From positions 2,108,001 through 2,172,000 of the forward strand of contig LR134390.1 in assembly GCA_900637705.1 (NCBI GenBank): a stretch of DNA of 64,000 bases. The letters are read 5' to 3'. The stretch is from Fusobacterium varium (lineage in GTDB: Bacteria; Fusobacteriota; Fusobacteriia; Fusobacteriales; Fusobacteriaceae). The notes beneath the pieces are model-generated. The model ran no database searches and had not been told where the DNA came from. It saw nothing but the letters and a program-made list of their open reading frames with translations. The position numbers were made by a program, and so were the translations under genes. Within the stretch, counting starts at the first letter, position 1. Each line of letters starts with the position of its first letter. Shown here one piece after another: positions 30,021 to 39,290 of the stretch.

Positions 30021-30096
30021 GAAGAATATATTTCGTTAAAAAATTTACAGATAAATTTATTTTTATTCTGTAAATTTTTGTTTTTTATAATTCTTC
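30021..30096 (+). promoter_or_regulatory. Leader hairpin before the MATE gene
   Basis: A long imperfect hairpin: GAAGAAT (30021-30027) pairs with ATTCTTC (30090-30096), and inside it AAAATTTACAGA pairs with TCTGTAAATTTT, followed by TTTTTGTTTTTTAT. The inner part looks like a terminator and the outer pairing ends 34 bases before the start codon. An extended -10 (TGTTACAAT, near 29992-30000) lies upstream. This could be an attenuator or a terminator of an upstream transcript; no known riboswitch class is recognised. Confidence 0.45.
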
Positions 30097-30130
30097 ATTG
30101 AAAGTGATTATACTAAGGAGGAATGGCGTT

Positions 30131-31507
30131 ATGAAAATAGGTCTCTTATCATCAAATGTCCAAAAGAGGCGTGACATGATTCTCAATGGAAATATTCTTA
30201 ATACTTTGCTTTTTTTATCTCTTCCAACTGTTTTGATGGGTATGGTTTCATCCCTCATACCATTATCAGATGGATTATTTTTAAACCATACCTCAGGATA
30301 CTTAGTAGCAGCGGCAGTTGGTTTTGGGCAGCCTATAATCAACATACTTAATGCTTTGTCGTTAGGGTTAGGAGTAGCTTCCATGGCCATCGTTGGTCAG
30401 ATTAATGGAACTTGAGATTTAGAAAAAGTAAAAAAAGTTTCTACTCAAATTATGGTATTTGCATTTTTTATAGGTATTTTAGTTGCTCCTACTTCTATTA
30501 TTTTTGCATCTATTGTATCACAAAATATAAGCCCTGAAATAGCTCATCAAGTTTTTCTCTATTTGAGTCTTTATTCAATTGTTATTCCATTATTATTTAT
30601 GGCTGCGATATATAATGCAATAAAAAATGCAACTGGACAGCCAGAAGCAACACTTATTAGAATAATAATTTTATTGCTTCTGAAAATTATATTCAATACT
30701 TTGTTCCTAGCTATTTTTCATCTTGGAATAATTGGAGCTGTTATGGCTTCCCTTTGTTCATATATAATCATTGCTATCTGGATGTTTTATGATTTATTCA
30801 TAAAAAAAAGTGAAACACAGCTTATTTTAAGAGGTTATTATCCAGATTTTTCTCTATTGAAAAAAGTTTTAATATTAGCTCTTCCTTCCATGATTACTTA
30901 TTCATTGATAAATTTTGGATTTTTCTTAATTAATATGGAGGTAGAAAAATATGGTGCAATAGTACTTACAGCTCAAACTATTGCAAGTAATATCAATACT
31001 ATGTGCTTTACTCTTCCCTCTTCTATTGGTACTACTGTAACAACTATGGTCAGTATGAATATTGGAGCTGAAAAGCCTAAAAATGCTGAAAAGTCTTTTA
31101 AATATGGTTCGCTAGTAAGTTTGGTCATTTCTTTCATTCTTATTGCAATATTTCTTCCAAGCAGCAATTTTCTAGTAAGATTATTTCAGAATCATGAAGA
31201 GATAGTAAAACTTGCTGATCATTCATTGAAAATATATACTTTTTCTATTATAGGTTTTGGCTTATTTATGGTTTCACAGGGGGCCTTTATAGGTCTAGGA
31301 AGAACAAGACTTCCTCTGATTATGGGACTTTTAAGAGTGTGGCTGATAAGATATATTTTTATCATAATAACTAAAAAATGGCTTGGAGTTGACTCAGTAT
31401 TTTGGGGAAATCTTGTATCCAACTGGGTTGCTGGATTGTTGTTCTATTATATTGTTACAAAAACTCCATGGGTATCAGTAATAAAGAAAGATAAACATTC
31501 AATATAA
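30131..31507 (+). pseudogene. MATE family efflux transporter with in-frame TGA
   Basis: One frame from ATG 30131 (ribosome site AAGGAGG at 30115-30121) to TAA 31505-31507 encodes about 458 codons, full MATE length with 12 transmembrane segments, but TGA at 30413-30415 interrupts it after 'GQINGT'. Relatives usually have Gly there ('NGTGDLEK'), so a GGA to TGA change is likely. Both sides are otherwise in good condition and in the same frame. MATE proteins export drugs and cationic compounds in exchange for Na+ or H+. Unlike the other broken genes, this is a substitution and not a run-length change, so it is the best candidate for a real inactivating mutation. Confidence 0.85.
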
Positions 31508-31825
31508 TAAAAAAGAGGATACAATTTAGAGATTAAATAAATTTTAGAAATTTTTTATTAGAAGAAAATGGTAAAAAAGTTAAATTATGTTTTAGAAGTT
31601 TGGAAATTAAAAAGGTTTGTGTAATTAATAATATTAATAAAACGTGAAAAACAGTATGTTTGAGTGAAGCTCTTATAATTCTTCATCTATTCTTCTATGT
31701 TTTAGGAACGAAATTAATAACAAATCTTTCTACTGGAAAACTTCTAAAGCTATATTTATACTTGTAATTATCTTTCTCTAATATCTAAAATTTATGTTTC
31801 TCTTTTAATTATCCTCTTTTTTATT
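31506..31825. repeat. Long palindromic dispersed element, copy 1
   Basis: 320 bp bounded by a perfect 16-bp terminal inverted repeat AATAAAAAAGAGGATA (31506-31521 and, inverted, 31810-31825). The similarity of the two arms continues inward for about 120 bp with gaps, so a transcript would fold into one long imperfect hairpin. There is no coding frame. A second copy in the opposite orientation lies at 47983-48269; shared blocks include 'AAATTAAAAAGGTTTGTG' in one arm and 'TTAATAACAAATCTTTC' in the other. The element starts in the stop codon of the MATE gene and fills the convergent gap to hslU. Best read as a MITE-like or REP-like repeat. Confidence 0.75.
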
Positions 31826-31858
31826 TTAAGAATACATTAGCTTAATTTTTTCTTTCTT

Positions 31859-33175
31859 TTAAAGAATATATTTATCTAAATTTTCTTCTTCATTTTCTTT
31901 TTTAAATATTTTTTTAACAAAATTTGCATCTATGCTGACTTTTTTCTTTTTCTCATATGGAGCTTCATACATTACTTCTCTCAAGAGTTCTTCTACTACT
32001 GCCGAAAGTCTTCTTGCTCCTATATTTTCTACTTTTTCATTCATTACAGCTGTTATATCTGCTATTTTTTCTATAGCCCCTTTTGTAAAAGAAAGCTCTA
32101 CATTATCAGTTGCCAGCATTGCTGTATATTGATCAAGAAGATTATACTCTACATCTGTCAGTATTTTTACAAAATCCTCTCTCTCTAAATTTTTTAATTT
32201 TACTCTTATTGGAAATCTACCCTGTAATTCAGGCATTAAATCTGATGGAGAACTTTGTGTAAATGCTCCAGCTGCAATAAAAAGAATATGATCTGTCTTT
32301 ACAGGTCCGAATTTTGTCATAACTGTGCTTCCTTCTACTATTGGAAGAATATCTCTCTGTACTCCCTGTCTTGATACTTCCCCTTTTCCTACTCCATCTC
32401 TTTCAGCTATTTTATCTATTTCATCAATAAAAATAATCCCATTATTTTCTACATTTTCTATAACTTCTTCATTTAAAGAATCTAAGTCAAGCTTCTTCTC
32501 TACCTCTTCATCTATCATTATTCCAATAGCATTTTTCACAGTAGTTATCATTTTCTTACTTTTTCCAGATACTCCTGCCATTACTTGATCCAGTATACTT
32601 CCAATACCAGAAGTATCATCATTACCAGATACAACCTCAATTATTGGAAGATCTAAGTCTTTTCTAGTTTTTTCTATTTCAACTTCTGTGTCATCATATT
32701 TTCCTTCATCAATATCCTGCATAATTTGAGCTTTCTCTTCATCATTAAGAGAATCATATGGTTTTACAAGTTTTGCTGCTTTTTCTAATGCAGTTTCATA
32801 AGCCTCTTCTCTTAACTCATTAAATTTTTGTTCCTTCATTTTTCTGTAAGTAAGAGAAGTCAAATCTTTTATTATGCTTTCTACATCTTTTCCAACATAT
32901 CCTACTTCAGTATATTTAGTAGCTTCTACCTTTAAAAATGGTGCATCAGCTATTTTAGCTATTCTTCTTGCTATTTCAGTTTTCCCCACTCCAGTTGGTC
33001 CCATAAGAATTATATTTTTAGGAGTAATTTCCTTTCTTAATTCCTCATCTTCTATACTTTTTCTTCTATCTCTGTTTCTTAAAGAAATAGCAACATTCTT
33101 CTTAGCTTCATCTTGTGATATTATATATTTATTAAGTTCTTCTACTATCCTCTTGGGAGTAAGCCCTCTGTTCAT
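31859..33175 (-). CDS. hslU: HslU, ATPase subunit of the HslUV protease
   Basis: 438 residues, normal length. The N-terminal 'LTPKRIVEELNKYIISQDEA' leads into the AAA+ core with Walker A 'GPTGVGKTEIARRI', Walker B 'IIFIDEIDKIA' and the C-terminal sensor 2 'ENIGARRLSAVVEELL'. The I domain is in the middle (about residues 110-230). HslU unfolds substrates for the threonine protease HslV. hslV is not next to it here; the upstream neighbour is rdgB. The start ATG has a GGAGA site. Confidence 0.96.
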   Translation of the reverse strand: MNRGLTPKRIVEELNKYIISQDEAKKNVAISLRNRDRRKSIEDEELRKEITPKNIILMGPTGVGKTEIARRIAKIADAPFLKVEATKYTEVGYVGKDVESIIKDLTSLTYRKMKEQKFNELREEAYETALEKAAKLVKPYDSLNDEEKAQIMQDIDEGKYDDTEVEIEKTRKDLDLPIIEVVSGNDDTSGIGSILDQVMAGVSGKSKKMITTVKNAIGIMIDEEVEKKLDLDSLNEEVIENVENNGIIFIDEIDKIAERDGVGKGEVSRQGVQRDILPIVEGSTVMTKFGPVKTDHILFIAAGAFTQSSPSDLMPELQGRFPIRVKLKNLEREDFVKILTDVEYNLLDQYTAMLATDNVELSFTKGAIEKIADITAVMNEKVENIGARRLSAVVEELLREVMYEAPYEKKKKVSIDANFVKKIFKKENEEENLDKYIL

Positions 33176-33338
33176 TATCTCTCCTTTTAGCTTTCTTGTT
33201 TTTATATTTTTACACTAAACTTATTATATCACAAAGTTATCAAAGAAAAAACTTCAATTATTATTTAAAAATTATGATATTTTATTTTCTGAAATCTTTA
33301 AATACTATGCTTGATTATTTATAAAAACATTAGAAAGT

Positions 33339-33414
33339 AAAGACTGATTTATAAAGAATCTTAAATTTTAGAATTTTTATTTCTTAAAATCAATCTTCTT
33401 TTTAATCAGTCTTT
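33339..33414. repeat. Hairpin between rdgB and hslU
   Basis: AAAGACTGATT (33339-33349) is inverted as AATCAGTCTTT (33404-33414), followed by T6 on the plus strand. The interior has a second imperfect pairing around AATTTTAGAA. This may be a terminator or processing site between rdgB and hslU. It shares the AATTTTAGAA motif with the long palindromic elements but is much shorter and is not counted as a copy. Confidence 0.45.
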
Positions 33415-33437
33415 TTTATATTCTATATTTTATTTTC

Positions 33438-34028
33438 TTAATCTTTTAATATGTTTTCCAATTCAGCTTCAAGCTTTTTCAAAGCATTAGCTCTGTGACT
33501 TATTATATTTTTTATATCTGGCATCTCTGCAAGCGTCTTTCTATATTCAGCTACAAAGAAATGAGGATCATATCCAAATCCTTTATCTCCTCTTGGTTCA
33601 TCTATTATTTCTCCTGATACCTCTCCTCTGAAAGAATAACTTCTTCCATCTGGTTTTCCTAAAGTTATTACACTTACAAAGTGAGCCTTTCTATTTTCTT
33701 TCCCCTGTAATTCTCTAATCAACTTTTTATTATTAGAATCATCTGTTGCATTTTCTCCAGAATATCTGGCTGAATATACTCCCGGTGCTCCATTCAGAGC
33801 ATCTACACACAATCCTGAATCATCAGCTATTGTTATCATTCCAGTATATTTTGCTATTTCCAATGCCTTTTTAGCAGAATTTGCTTCAAAAGTATCTCCA
33901 TCTTCTACTACTTCTGGTATGTCTATCCCATCTTTAATAGAAAGTATCTCTATATTTTTTACATTTTTAAAGATAGCTGTTATCTCTTCTATTTTATGTT
34001 TATTTCCTGTTGCTAGAAATATTTTCAT
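33438..34028 (-). CDS. rdgB: Non-canonical purine NTP pyrophosphatase (RdgB/HAM1)
   Basis: 196 residues, normal length. It hydrolyses dITP, ITP and XTP to the monophosphate and keeps them out of nucleic acids. Motifs: 'ATGNKHKIEE' at the N-terminus, 'DDSGLCVDALNGAPGVYSAR', and the C-terminal 'GFGYDPHF' and 'SHRANALK'. It begins 4 bp after the end of rph on the same strand; rph-rdgB is a common pair. Confidence 0.96.
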   Translation of the reverse strand: MKIFLATGNKHKIEEITAIFKNVKNIEILSIKDGIDIPEVVEDGDTFEANSAKKALEIAKYTGMITIADDSGLCVDALNGAPGVYSARYSGENATDDSNNKKLIRELQGKENRKAHFVSVITLGKPDGRSYSFRGEVSGEIIDEPRGDKGFGYDPHFFVAEYRKTLAEMPDIKNIISHRANALKKLEAELENILKD

Positions 34029-34032
34029 AATA

Positions 34033-34797
34033 TTATTCTCCTATTATTTCATTTTGAAGTCTGATTATTTCTTTTATTCCAACTTCTGCCAAATCTATAA
34101 GTTCATTAAGTTCTTTTCTTGTATAAGTTGCCTCTTCTCCTGTTCCCTGCACCTCTACAAATTCTCCTTTGCCATTCATTACTACATTCATATCAACTTC
34201 TGCTGCTGAATCTTCAGTATACATCAAATCAAGCATTGGAGTTCCTCTTACAATACCTACACTGATAGCAGCCACATTAGAAACTATTGGATTTACAGAT
34301 AAAACTCTATCTTTCATAAGTTTTTTTACAGCTAAAGCAAGTGCAATAAATCCTCCTGATATAGAAGTAGTTCTAGTTCCTCCATCAGCCTGAATAACAT
34401 CACAGTCAATAGTTATAGTTCTCTCTCCCAGCTTATCCAAATCTACAGCTGTTCTTAAAGCTCTTCCTATAAGTCTTTGTATTTCCATAGTTCTTCCAGA
34501 AAGTTTTCCTTTAGCTGATTCTCTTTGGTTTCTCTCTCCAGTAGCTCTAGGTATCATAGAATACTCAGCTGTAAGCCACCCTTTTCCTTGTCCTCTCATA
34601 AAAGGTGGTACTTTATCACTTACAGAAGCTGTACATATTACTTTTGTATTTCCAAATTCTATCAATACTGATCCCTCTGCATAGAGGTTAAAATCTTTTG
34701 TTATTTTTATTTCTCTAAGACTATCTACTTTTCTTCCATCTTCTCTTAATTTTAAAGTTCTTAAATCTTCCTCTATTATCATTTCTTTGACTTCCAT
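34033..34797 (-). CDS. rph: Ribonuclease PH
   Basis: 254 residues. Phosphorolytic 3'-5' exoribonuclease that trims tRNA precursors. Recognisable: '[14 protein letters not shown]', '[20 protein letters not shown]', '[16 protein letters not shown]' and '[16 protein letters not shown]'. The start ATG at 34797 has AGGAGAAA upstream. It lies 34 bp after msbA and 4 bp before rdgB. Confidence 0.97.
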   Translation of the reverse strand: MEVKEMIIEEDLRTLKLREDGRKVDSLREIKITKDFNLYAEGSVLIEFGNTKVICTASVSDKVPPFMRGQGKGWLTAEYSMIPRATGERNQRESAKGKLSGRTMEIQRLIGRALRTAVDLDKLGERTITIDCDVIQADGGTRTTSISGGFIALALAVKKLMKDRVLSVNPIVSNVAAISVGIVRGTPMLDLMYTEDSAAEVDMNVVMNGKGEFVEVQGTGEEATYTRKELNELIDLAEVGIKEIIRLQNEIIGE

Positions 34798-34831
34798 TAT
34801 TACATTTCTCCTCTTGATTCATCAATTTATT

Positions 34832-36613
34832 TTATGCCAATACTTCCTCTTTTACCTTTTCTTTCTTTCCAAATTGTATTTCATAGAAATGTTTATACAG
34901 CCCTTTGAACTCCAACAATTCCTGATGAGTTCCTATCTCTTTTATTTCTCCATTTTCCATTACAACTATTTTGTCTGCATTGATTATAGTTGATAATCTA
35001 TGAGCTATTACAAAAGTTGTTCTATTGACCATCAATTTATCTAAAGCGTCTTGCACTAATCTTTCCGATTCAGTGTCCAAAGCAGATGTAGCTTCATCTA
35101 AAATCATTATCTCTGGATTTTGTATAAGAGCTCTGGCAATAGCTATTCTCTGCTTTTGCCCTCCAGAAAGAAGCACTCCTCTTTCTCCCACTTCTGTTTC
35201 AAATTTATTTGGAAGTTCCATAATAAAATCATATGCATTAGCCATCTTAGCTGCATTTATTATCTCATCTTCTGTTACTCCATTTTTTCCAAAAGCTATA
35301 TTTTCTGAAATTGAACCACTGAAAAGAAAACTTTCCTGAGGAACTATTCCTATATAATCTCTATATTTTTTCAGGGAAATATTCTTTATATCAATACCAT
35401 TTACTTTTATAGCTCCCTCAGTAACTTCATAAAATCTAGGTATAAGATTTACAAGAGTAGTTTTTCCACTTCCACTTTTTCCTACAAGTGCTATAACTTC
35501 TCCTGCTTTTACATTGAGATTTATATTTTTTAATATTAATTCTGGAGAATCATCATAATGAAATGATAGATTTTCAAATTTAATATCTTTTATTTCTGAT
35601 TTAAGCTCTTTTTCCTCACCAAAATAATCCTGCTCCAAAGGAACATCTAATATTTCTATTACCCTGTCTGCTGATGGCAGAGCTTCCTGAAGATCATTAT
35701 TTTTACTTATAAGCCTTTTTAATGGCTGGCTCATAAGTCCTAAAGCAGTAACAAAGGAAATAAGATCCCCTGCTGTCATACTTTTCAAAACAATTATCTG
35801 ATATCCTCCATATGAAGCTACCAAAAGAACCATTATAGTTGTTATTACTTCATTTATAGGAGATACCTTTGCTTTTATTTTTGTGCTCTTGTATGATTTT
35901 TCAAATTCATCTTTACTTATGACTTTATATTTTTCAATCATCTCATCACTATTATTAAAAGCTTTTATTACAAAGATTCCAGAAAGAGTTTCTTGAATAA
36001 ATGCTGTAACTGCTCCAGAAGTATCCTGTCTGATTCTACCAGATTTTCTTATCTTCTTAGTATATTTTTTTACTGTGCTTATAATAAGAGGCATTACTAT
36101 CAGAGCTACAAGTGCCAGAATATAGTCAACCTGAAACATTCTGAAAGTAAGAGCCACTACTGTAAGAAATTCTTTAAACATATCAAATATTATAAAACCT
36201 ATTCTTCCTAAAGTGGCAGAATCTCCAGAAAGTCTTGCCATTACATCTCCAAGTTTATTTCTTTTGAAATATGACATTGGAAGTTTTTGAAGATGTGAAT
36301 ATACATCTATTTTTATATCTCTTTTTATAGTTTCAGTCACATAATTAGATGAAATAGAAGAAAAATAGCCAGTTACTACTTTCAATATAGTAGAAACAAA
36401 TATTCCCCCTATTACAAGAGCCATCATTTTTGCATTCTTATTTACCAGTACATCATCTATAAGGTATTTACTCAACCATGCTGGAACTGCTCCCATTGCT
36501 GAACTTACAGCTGATGTAAATACTACTGCAGTCATTACCCACTTATATTTTAAACTATATCTTAAAAATGTATTTAAAGATTTATTTTTAAATATATTTA
36601 ACTTTCCTATCAT
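34832..36613 (-). CDS. msbA: Lipid A export ABC transporter (MsbA type)
   Basis: 593 residues: an N-terminal six-helix ABC exporter domain (about residues 20-320) and a C-terminal nucleotide-binding domain with Walker A 'ALVGKSGSGKTTLVNL', signature 'LLSGGQKQRIAIARAL' and Walker B 'IMILDEATSALD'. Position directly after lpxB, with a 4-bp overlap, identifies it as the flippase that moves lipid A-core across the inner membrane. Homologues exist in drug export, but context is decisive here. Confidence 0.92.
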   Translation of the reverse strand: MIGKLNIFKNKSLNTFLRYSLKYKWVMTAVVFTSAVSSAMGAVPAWLSKYLIDDVLVNKNAKMMALVIGGIFVSTILKVVTGYFSSISSNYVTETIKRDIKIDVYSHLQKLPMSYFKRNKLGDVMARLSGDSATLGRIGFIIFDMFKEFLTVVALTFRMFQVDYILALVALIVMPLIISTVKKYTKKIRKSGRIRQDTSGAVTAFIQETLSGIFVIKAFNNSDEMIEKYKVISKDEFEKSYKSTKIKAKVSPINEVITTIMVLLVASYGGYQIIVLKSMTAGDLISFVTALGLMSQPLKRLISKNNDLQEALPSADRVIEILDVPLEQDYFGEEKELKSEIKDIKFENLSFHYDDSPELILKNINLNVKAGEVIALVGKSGSGKTTLVNLIPRFYEVTEGAIKVNGIDIKNISLKKYRDYIGIVPQESFLFSGSISENIAFGKNGVTEDEIINAAKMANAYDFIMELPNKFETEVGERGVLLSGGQKQRIAIARALIQNPEIMILDEATSALDTESERLVQDALDKLMVNRTTFVIAHRLSTIINADKIVVMENGEIKEIGTHQELLEFKGLYKHFYEIQFGKKEKVKEEVLA

Positions 36614-37683
36614 TGTTCTCCTTTAATCAGAAAATTTCCATAGCTCTTTACAACATTCTTCCCTGATAGTTTTTTCCTTACTTCAGCTATGTCTTCAGCT
36701 ATTTTCTCCTTGGAATTTTCAAAGTAATCAAGGTATTTCTCTATTTCTTCTGGATTGCATTTTTCCTGCAATAATTCCGGATATACTTCTCTATTTAAAG
36801 TTAGATTAGGTAGAGAAACAAAACCTACTTTCAAAATATACCTTGCTATAAAAGCATTTATAAAACTTGTCTTATAAACAACAATAACAGGAATACCCAT
36901 CAAAGCAAGTTCCAGTGTCACTGTTCCAGAAGCTGCAACAGCTGTCTTTGATTCTTTTACACATTCAGCCAGACTTTTATCTGATACTATTTTTAAATTT
37001 TTATATTTATTTAAATCCTCATCTATCCATTTTAGATGCTCAGTACTAGAAAGCTTTAAAAGAAATGTTTCATTTTTTTTCTTTTCTACCACTTTCAGCA
37101 TCACAGGAATAAGTGTTTTTATCTCCTGTTTTCTGCTTCCTGGAAGAAGAAGTATATTATTTCCAGTTCTCTCAATCAATGAGTATTTATCCACAAATGG
37201 ATTTCCAAAGTATACAGCATTTACTCCATGTTTTTTATAAAAATCTACTTCCCATGGAAAAATAACCATTATGTGATCAGCCTTTACCAGTTTAGTTATT
37301 CTTTTTTCCCCCCATATCCAAAGCTTTGGTGGTATATAATAATAAACTTCAACTTCTGGTATTTCTTTTTTTAAAAGTTCTAAAAACTTAAGATTAAATC
37401 CTCCATAATCTACAAGAATTACTTTATCTATTTTTTCTTTCTTTATAAAATCAATATATTCATTTGCTTTCTTTTTTAAGAAACGATACTTCTTAAGTAC
37501 TTCAGTAAATCCCATTACAGCCAGCTCTTCTATGTCCTGTATTACTTCTACTCCTTGAGCTCTGCTGTAATTTCCTGCTACTCCATAAAACTTCAGATTT
37601 TTATCCTGTTCAAGCATGGCTTTTACTAAATATGAAAGATGTAAATCTCCTGAAACTTCTCCTGTAGATACAAAAAATTTCAT
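36610..37683 (-). CDS. lpxB: Lipid-A-disaccharide synthase
   Basis: 357 residues. GT19 glycosyltransferase joining UDP-diacylglucosamine to lipid X to give the disaccharide. Motifs: 'STGEVSGDLHLS' at the N-terminus, 'PKLWIWGEKR' and 'LPGSRKQEI'. It lies between lpxI (12-bp gap) and msbA (4-bp overlap). It acts at the inner face of the inner membrane. Confidence 0.96.
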   Translation of the reverse strand: MKFFVSTGEVSGDLHLSYLVKAMLEQDKNLKFYGVAGNYSRAQGVEVIQDIEELAVMGFTEVLKKYRFLKKKANEYIDFIKKEKIDKVILVDYGGFNLKFLELLKKEIPEVEVYYYIPPKLWIWGEKRITKLVKADHIMVIFPWEVDFYKKHGVNAVYFGNPFVDKYSLIERTGNNILLLPGSRKQEIKTLIPVMLKVVEKKKNETFLLKLSSTEHLKWIDEDLNKYKNLKIVSDKSLAECVKESKTAVAASGTVTLELALMGIPVIVVYKTSFINAFIARYILKVGFVSLPNLTLNREVYPELLQEKCNPEEIEKYLDYFENSKEKIAEDIAEVRKKLSGKNVVKSYGNFLIKGEQ

Positions 37684-37695
37684 AAAAATCTCCTT

Positions 37696-38499
37696 TTAAG
37701 CTTTTATTCCAATGATAAAAAGAGAGTGCTCCTCAGCAAATTCTACAGCTTCATCTCTGTTGAGAAAAAGCATTTTACCTGCTTCTCCAACAATTCCCTT
37801 TGCTCCTATTTCTACTGCTCTTTTTATAGTTTCTATTCCAACAGCTGGTATATCTACTCTCATATCTTGCTGTGGTCTTGACATCTTTACAATTATTGTC
37901 CCTGTCCCAGCTAATTCCCCAGCTCTCTTTATAGTTTTATCTGTTCCTTCTATTCCTTCTAGAGCTATAACAGAAGAGTCTTTACATACAACAGTCTGTC
38001 CAGCATCTACTTCACTTAAGGCCTTAGCTGCCTCCATTCCAATTTTTATGGTTTTCATATCTTCTTCAGAAGGCTTTATCCCTGTGTAACATTTCTCTTG
38101 AAACATAAAATTTTTCAAAAGATAGTTCTGTGGAAGAACTTTTATTCCATTTAACCTAAAAAATGCAATAATTGCAAAAAGGAGAGTTTCATCTTTTTTG
38201 TCTGGTAATCTTTTAAGAAGCTCCTCTCCATATTTGTCTAATTTCATTTCTTTAAAAATAATTTCTTTTTCAACTTTACCAAGCATAATAATCTCTCTTA
38301 CATCATTTAAGAGAAAATGTTTTACTATAGCTCCTACTTCACCTATATTAAAAGCTTTAAAGTTGCTGTAACTTTTGATTTCAGGTTCAATAGTTTCAAA
38401 AAGACCTATGGGAAAAACATTGATTTTCTGCTTTTCAGCTTCCTGTAGGAAATAAAGGGGCAGCTTTCCATTACCAACTATTATTCCTAATTTATTCAT
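37696..38499 (-). CDS. lpxI: UDP-2,3-diacylglucosamine pyrophosphatase LpxI
   Basis: 267 residues, DUF1009 family. It produces lipid X from UDP-2,3-diacylglucosamine and replaces LpxH in many bacteria. Seen: 'LGIIVGNGKLPLYF' at the N-terminus, and the conserved C-terminal part 'MRVDIPAVGIETIKRA' with 'GIVGEAGKMLFL'. The ATG at 38499 overlaps the last base of the lpxA stop. The presence of LpxI and not LpxH fits the position between lpxA and lpxB. Confidence 0.95.
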   Translation of the reverse strand: MNKLGIIVGNGKLPLYFLQEAEKQKINVFPIGLFETIEPEIKSYSNFKAFNIGEVGAIVKHFLLNDVREIIMLGKVEKEIIFKEMKLDKYGEELLKRLPDKKDETLLFAIIAFFRLNGIKVLPQNYLLKNFMFQEKCYTGIKPSEEDMKTIKIGMEAAKALSEVDAGQTVVCKDSSVIALEGIEGTDKTIKRAGELAGTGTIIVKMSRPQQDMRVDIPAVGIETIKRAVEIGAKGIVGEAGKMLFLNRDEAVEFAEEHSLFIIGIKA

Positions 38500-39272
38500 T
38501 ATCTAGTTATCCCCCTATTACTGCTATTTATAAATTCCAGCAAGTATTTTATATTATCATCTTCACCATATTCTTCCTCTACTTGTTTTACAGCTTCTTT
38601 CAAAGGAAGACCATTTCTAAATATAATTCTATAAGCTTTCTTTAGATTTGACAATGTTTCATCAGAAAAACCTCTTCTTCTGAGTCCGATACTGTTTAAT
38701 CCTCTTACTTCAGCTTTATTCCCTTCAGCAAGTACGAAAGGACAAATATCCTGATTTACAGCACTTGCCCCTCCTATCATAGAATAAGATCCTATTCTGC
38801 AGAATTGATGAATTGGAGTAAGACCTCCTATTATTGCAAAACTGTCAACTACTACATGCCCTGCTAAAGTGACATTATTTGCGAGTATACATCCATCTCC
38901 TATGATGACATCATGAGCAACATGGACATAAGCCATGAGAAGATTCCCATTTCCTATCCTTGTTTCCCATCTGTCATCTGTTCCTCTATGAATAGTAACA
39001 AACTCTCTTATTGAGTTTTTATTTCCTATAATAGTTTTTGTGGGTTCATTTTTATATTTTAAATCTTGAGAAGCTTTTCCAATAGAAACAAATGAGTAAA
39101 TAGTATTTTCTTCCCCTATTTCTGTAATCCCTTCTACAACTACATGAGATTGTATAACTGTATTTTTTCCTATTTTTACATCTTTTCCTATTACACAGTA
39201 AGGTCCTATTTTTACTCCATCTTCTATAATTGCTCCCTCTTCAATTATAGCAGTGCTATGAATATCTACCAA
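38499..39272 (-). CDS. lpxA: UDP-N-acetylglucosamine acyltransferase
   Basis: 257 residues. Left-handed beta-helix of hexapeptide repeats ('IIEDGVKIGPYCVIG', 'VKIGKNTVIQSHVVV'), with the catalytic His in 'YVHVAHDVIIGDG' and the signature 'NNVTLAGHVVVDSFAIIGG'. It adds the first acyl chain in lipid A synthesis. The gene is 18 bp after fabZ. Confidence 0.97.
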   Translation of the reverse strand: MVDIHSTAIIEEGAIIEDGVKIGPYCVIGKDVKIGKNTVIQSHVVVEGITEIGEENTIYSFVSIGKASQDLKYKNEPTKTIIGNKNSIREFVTIHRGTDDRWETRIGNGNLLMAYVHVAHDVIIGDGCILANNVTLAGHVVVDSFAIIGGLTPIHQFCRIGSYSMIGGASAVNQDICPFVLAEGNKAEVRGLNSIGLRRRGFSDETLSNLKKAYRIIFRNGLPLKEAVKQVEEEYGEDDNIKYLLEFINSSNRGITR

Positions 39273-39290
39273 AATGAATACCCCCTAATC

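Noticed and set aside
30413-30415. TGA in the MATE gene as a selenocysteine codon
   Set aside because: No SECIS-like hairpin follows directly, and the position is usually Gly in a loop, not a redox site.
33339-33414. Third copy of the long palindromic element
   Set aside because: It shares only the AATTTTAGAA core and a hairpin shape; it lacks the AAAAAAGAGG ends and is only 76 bp.
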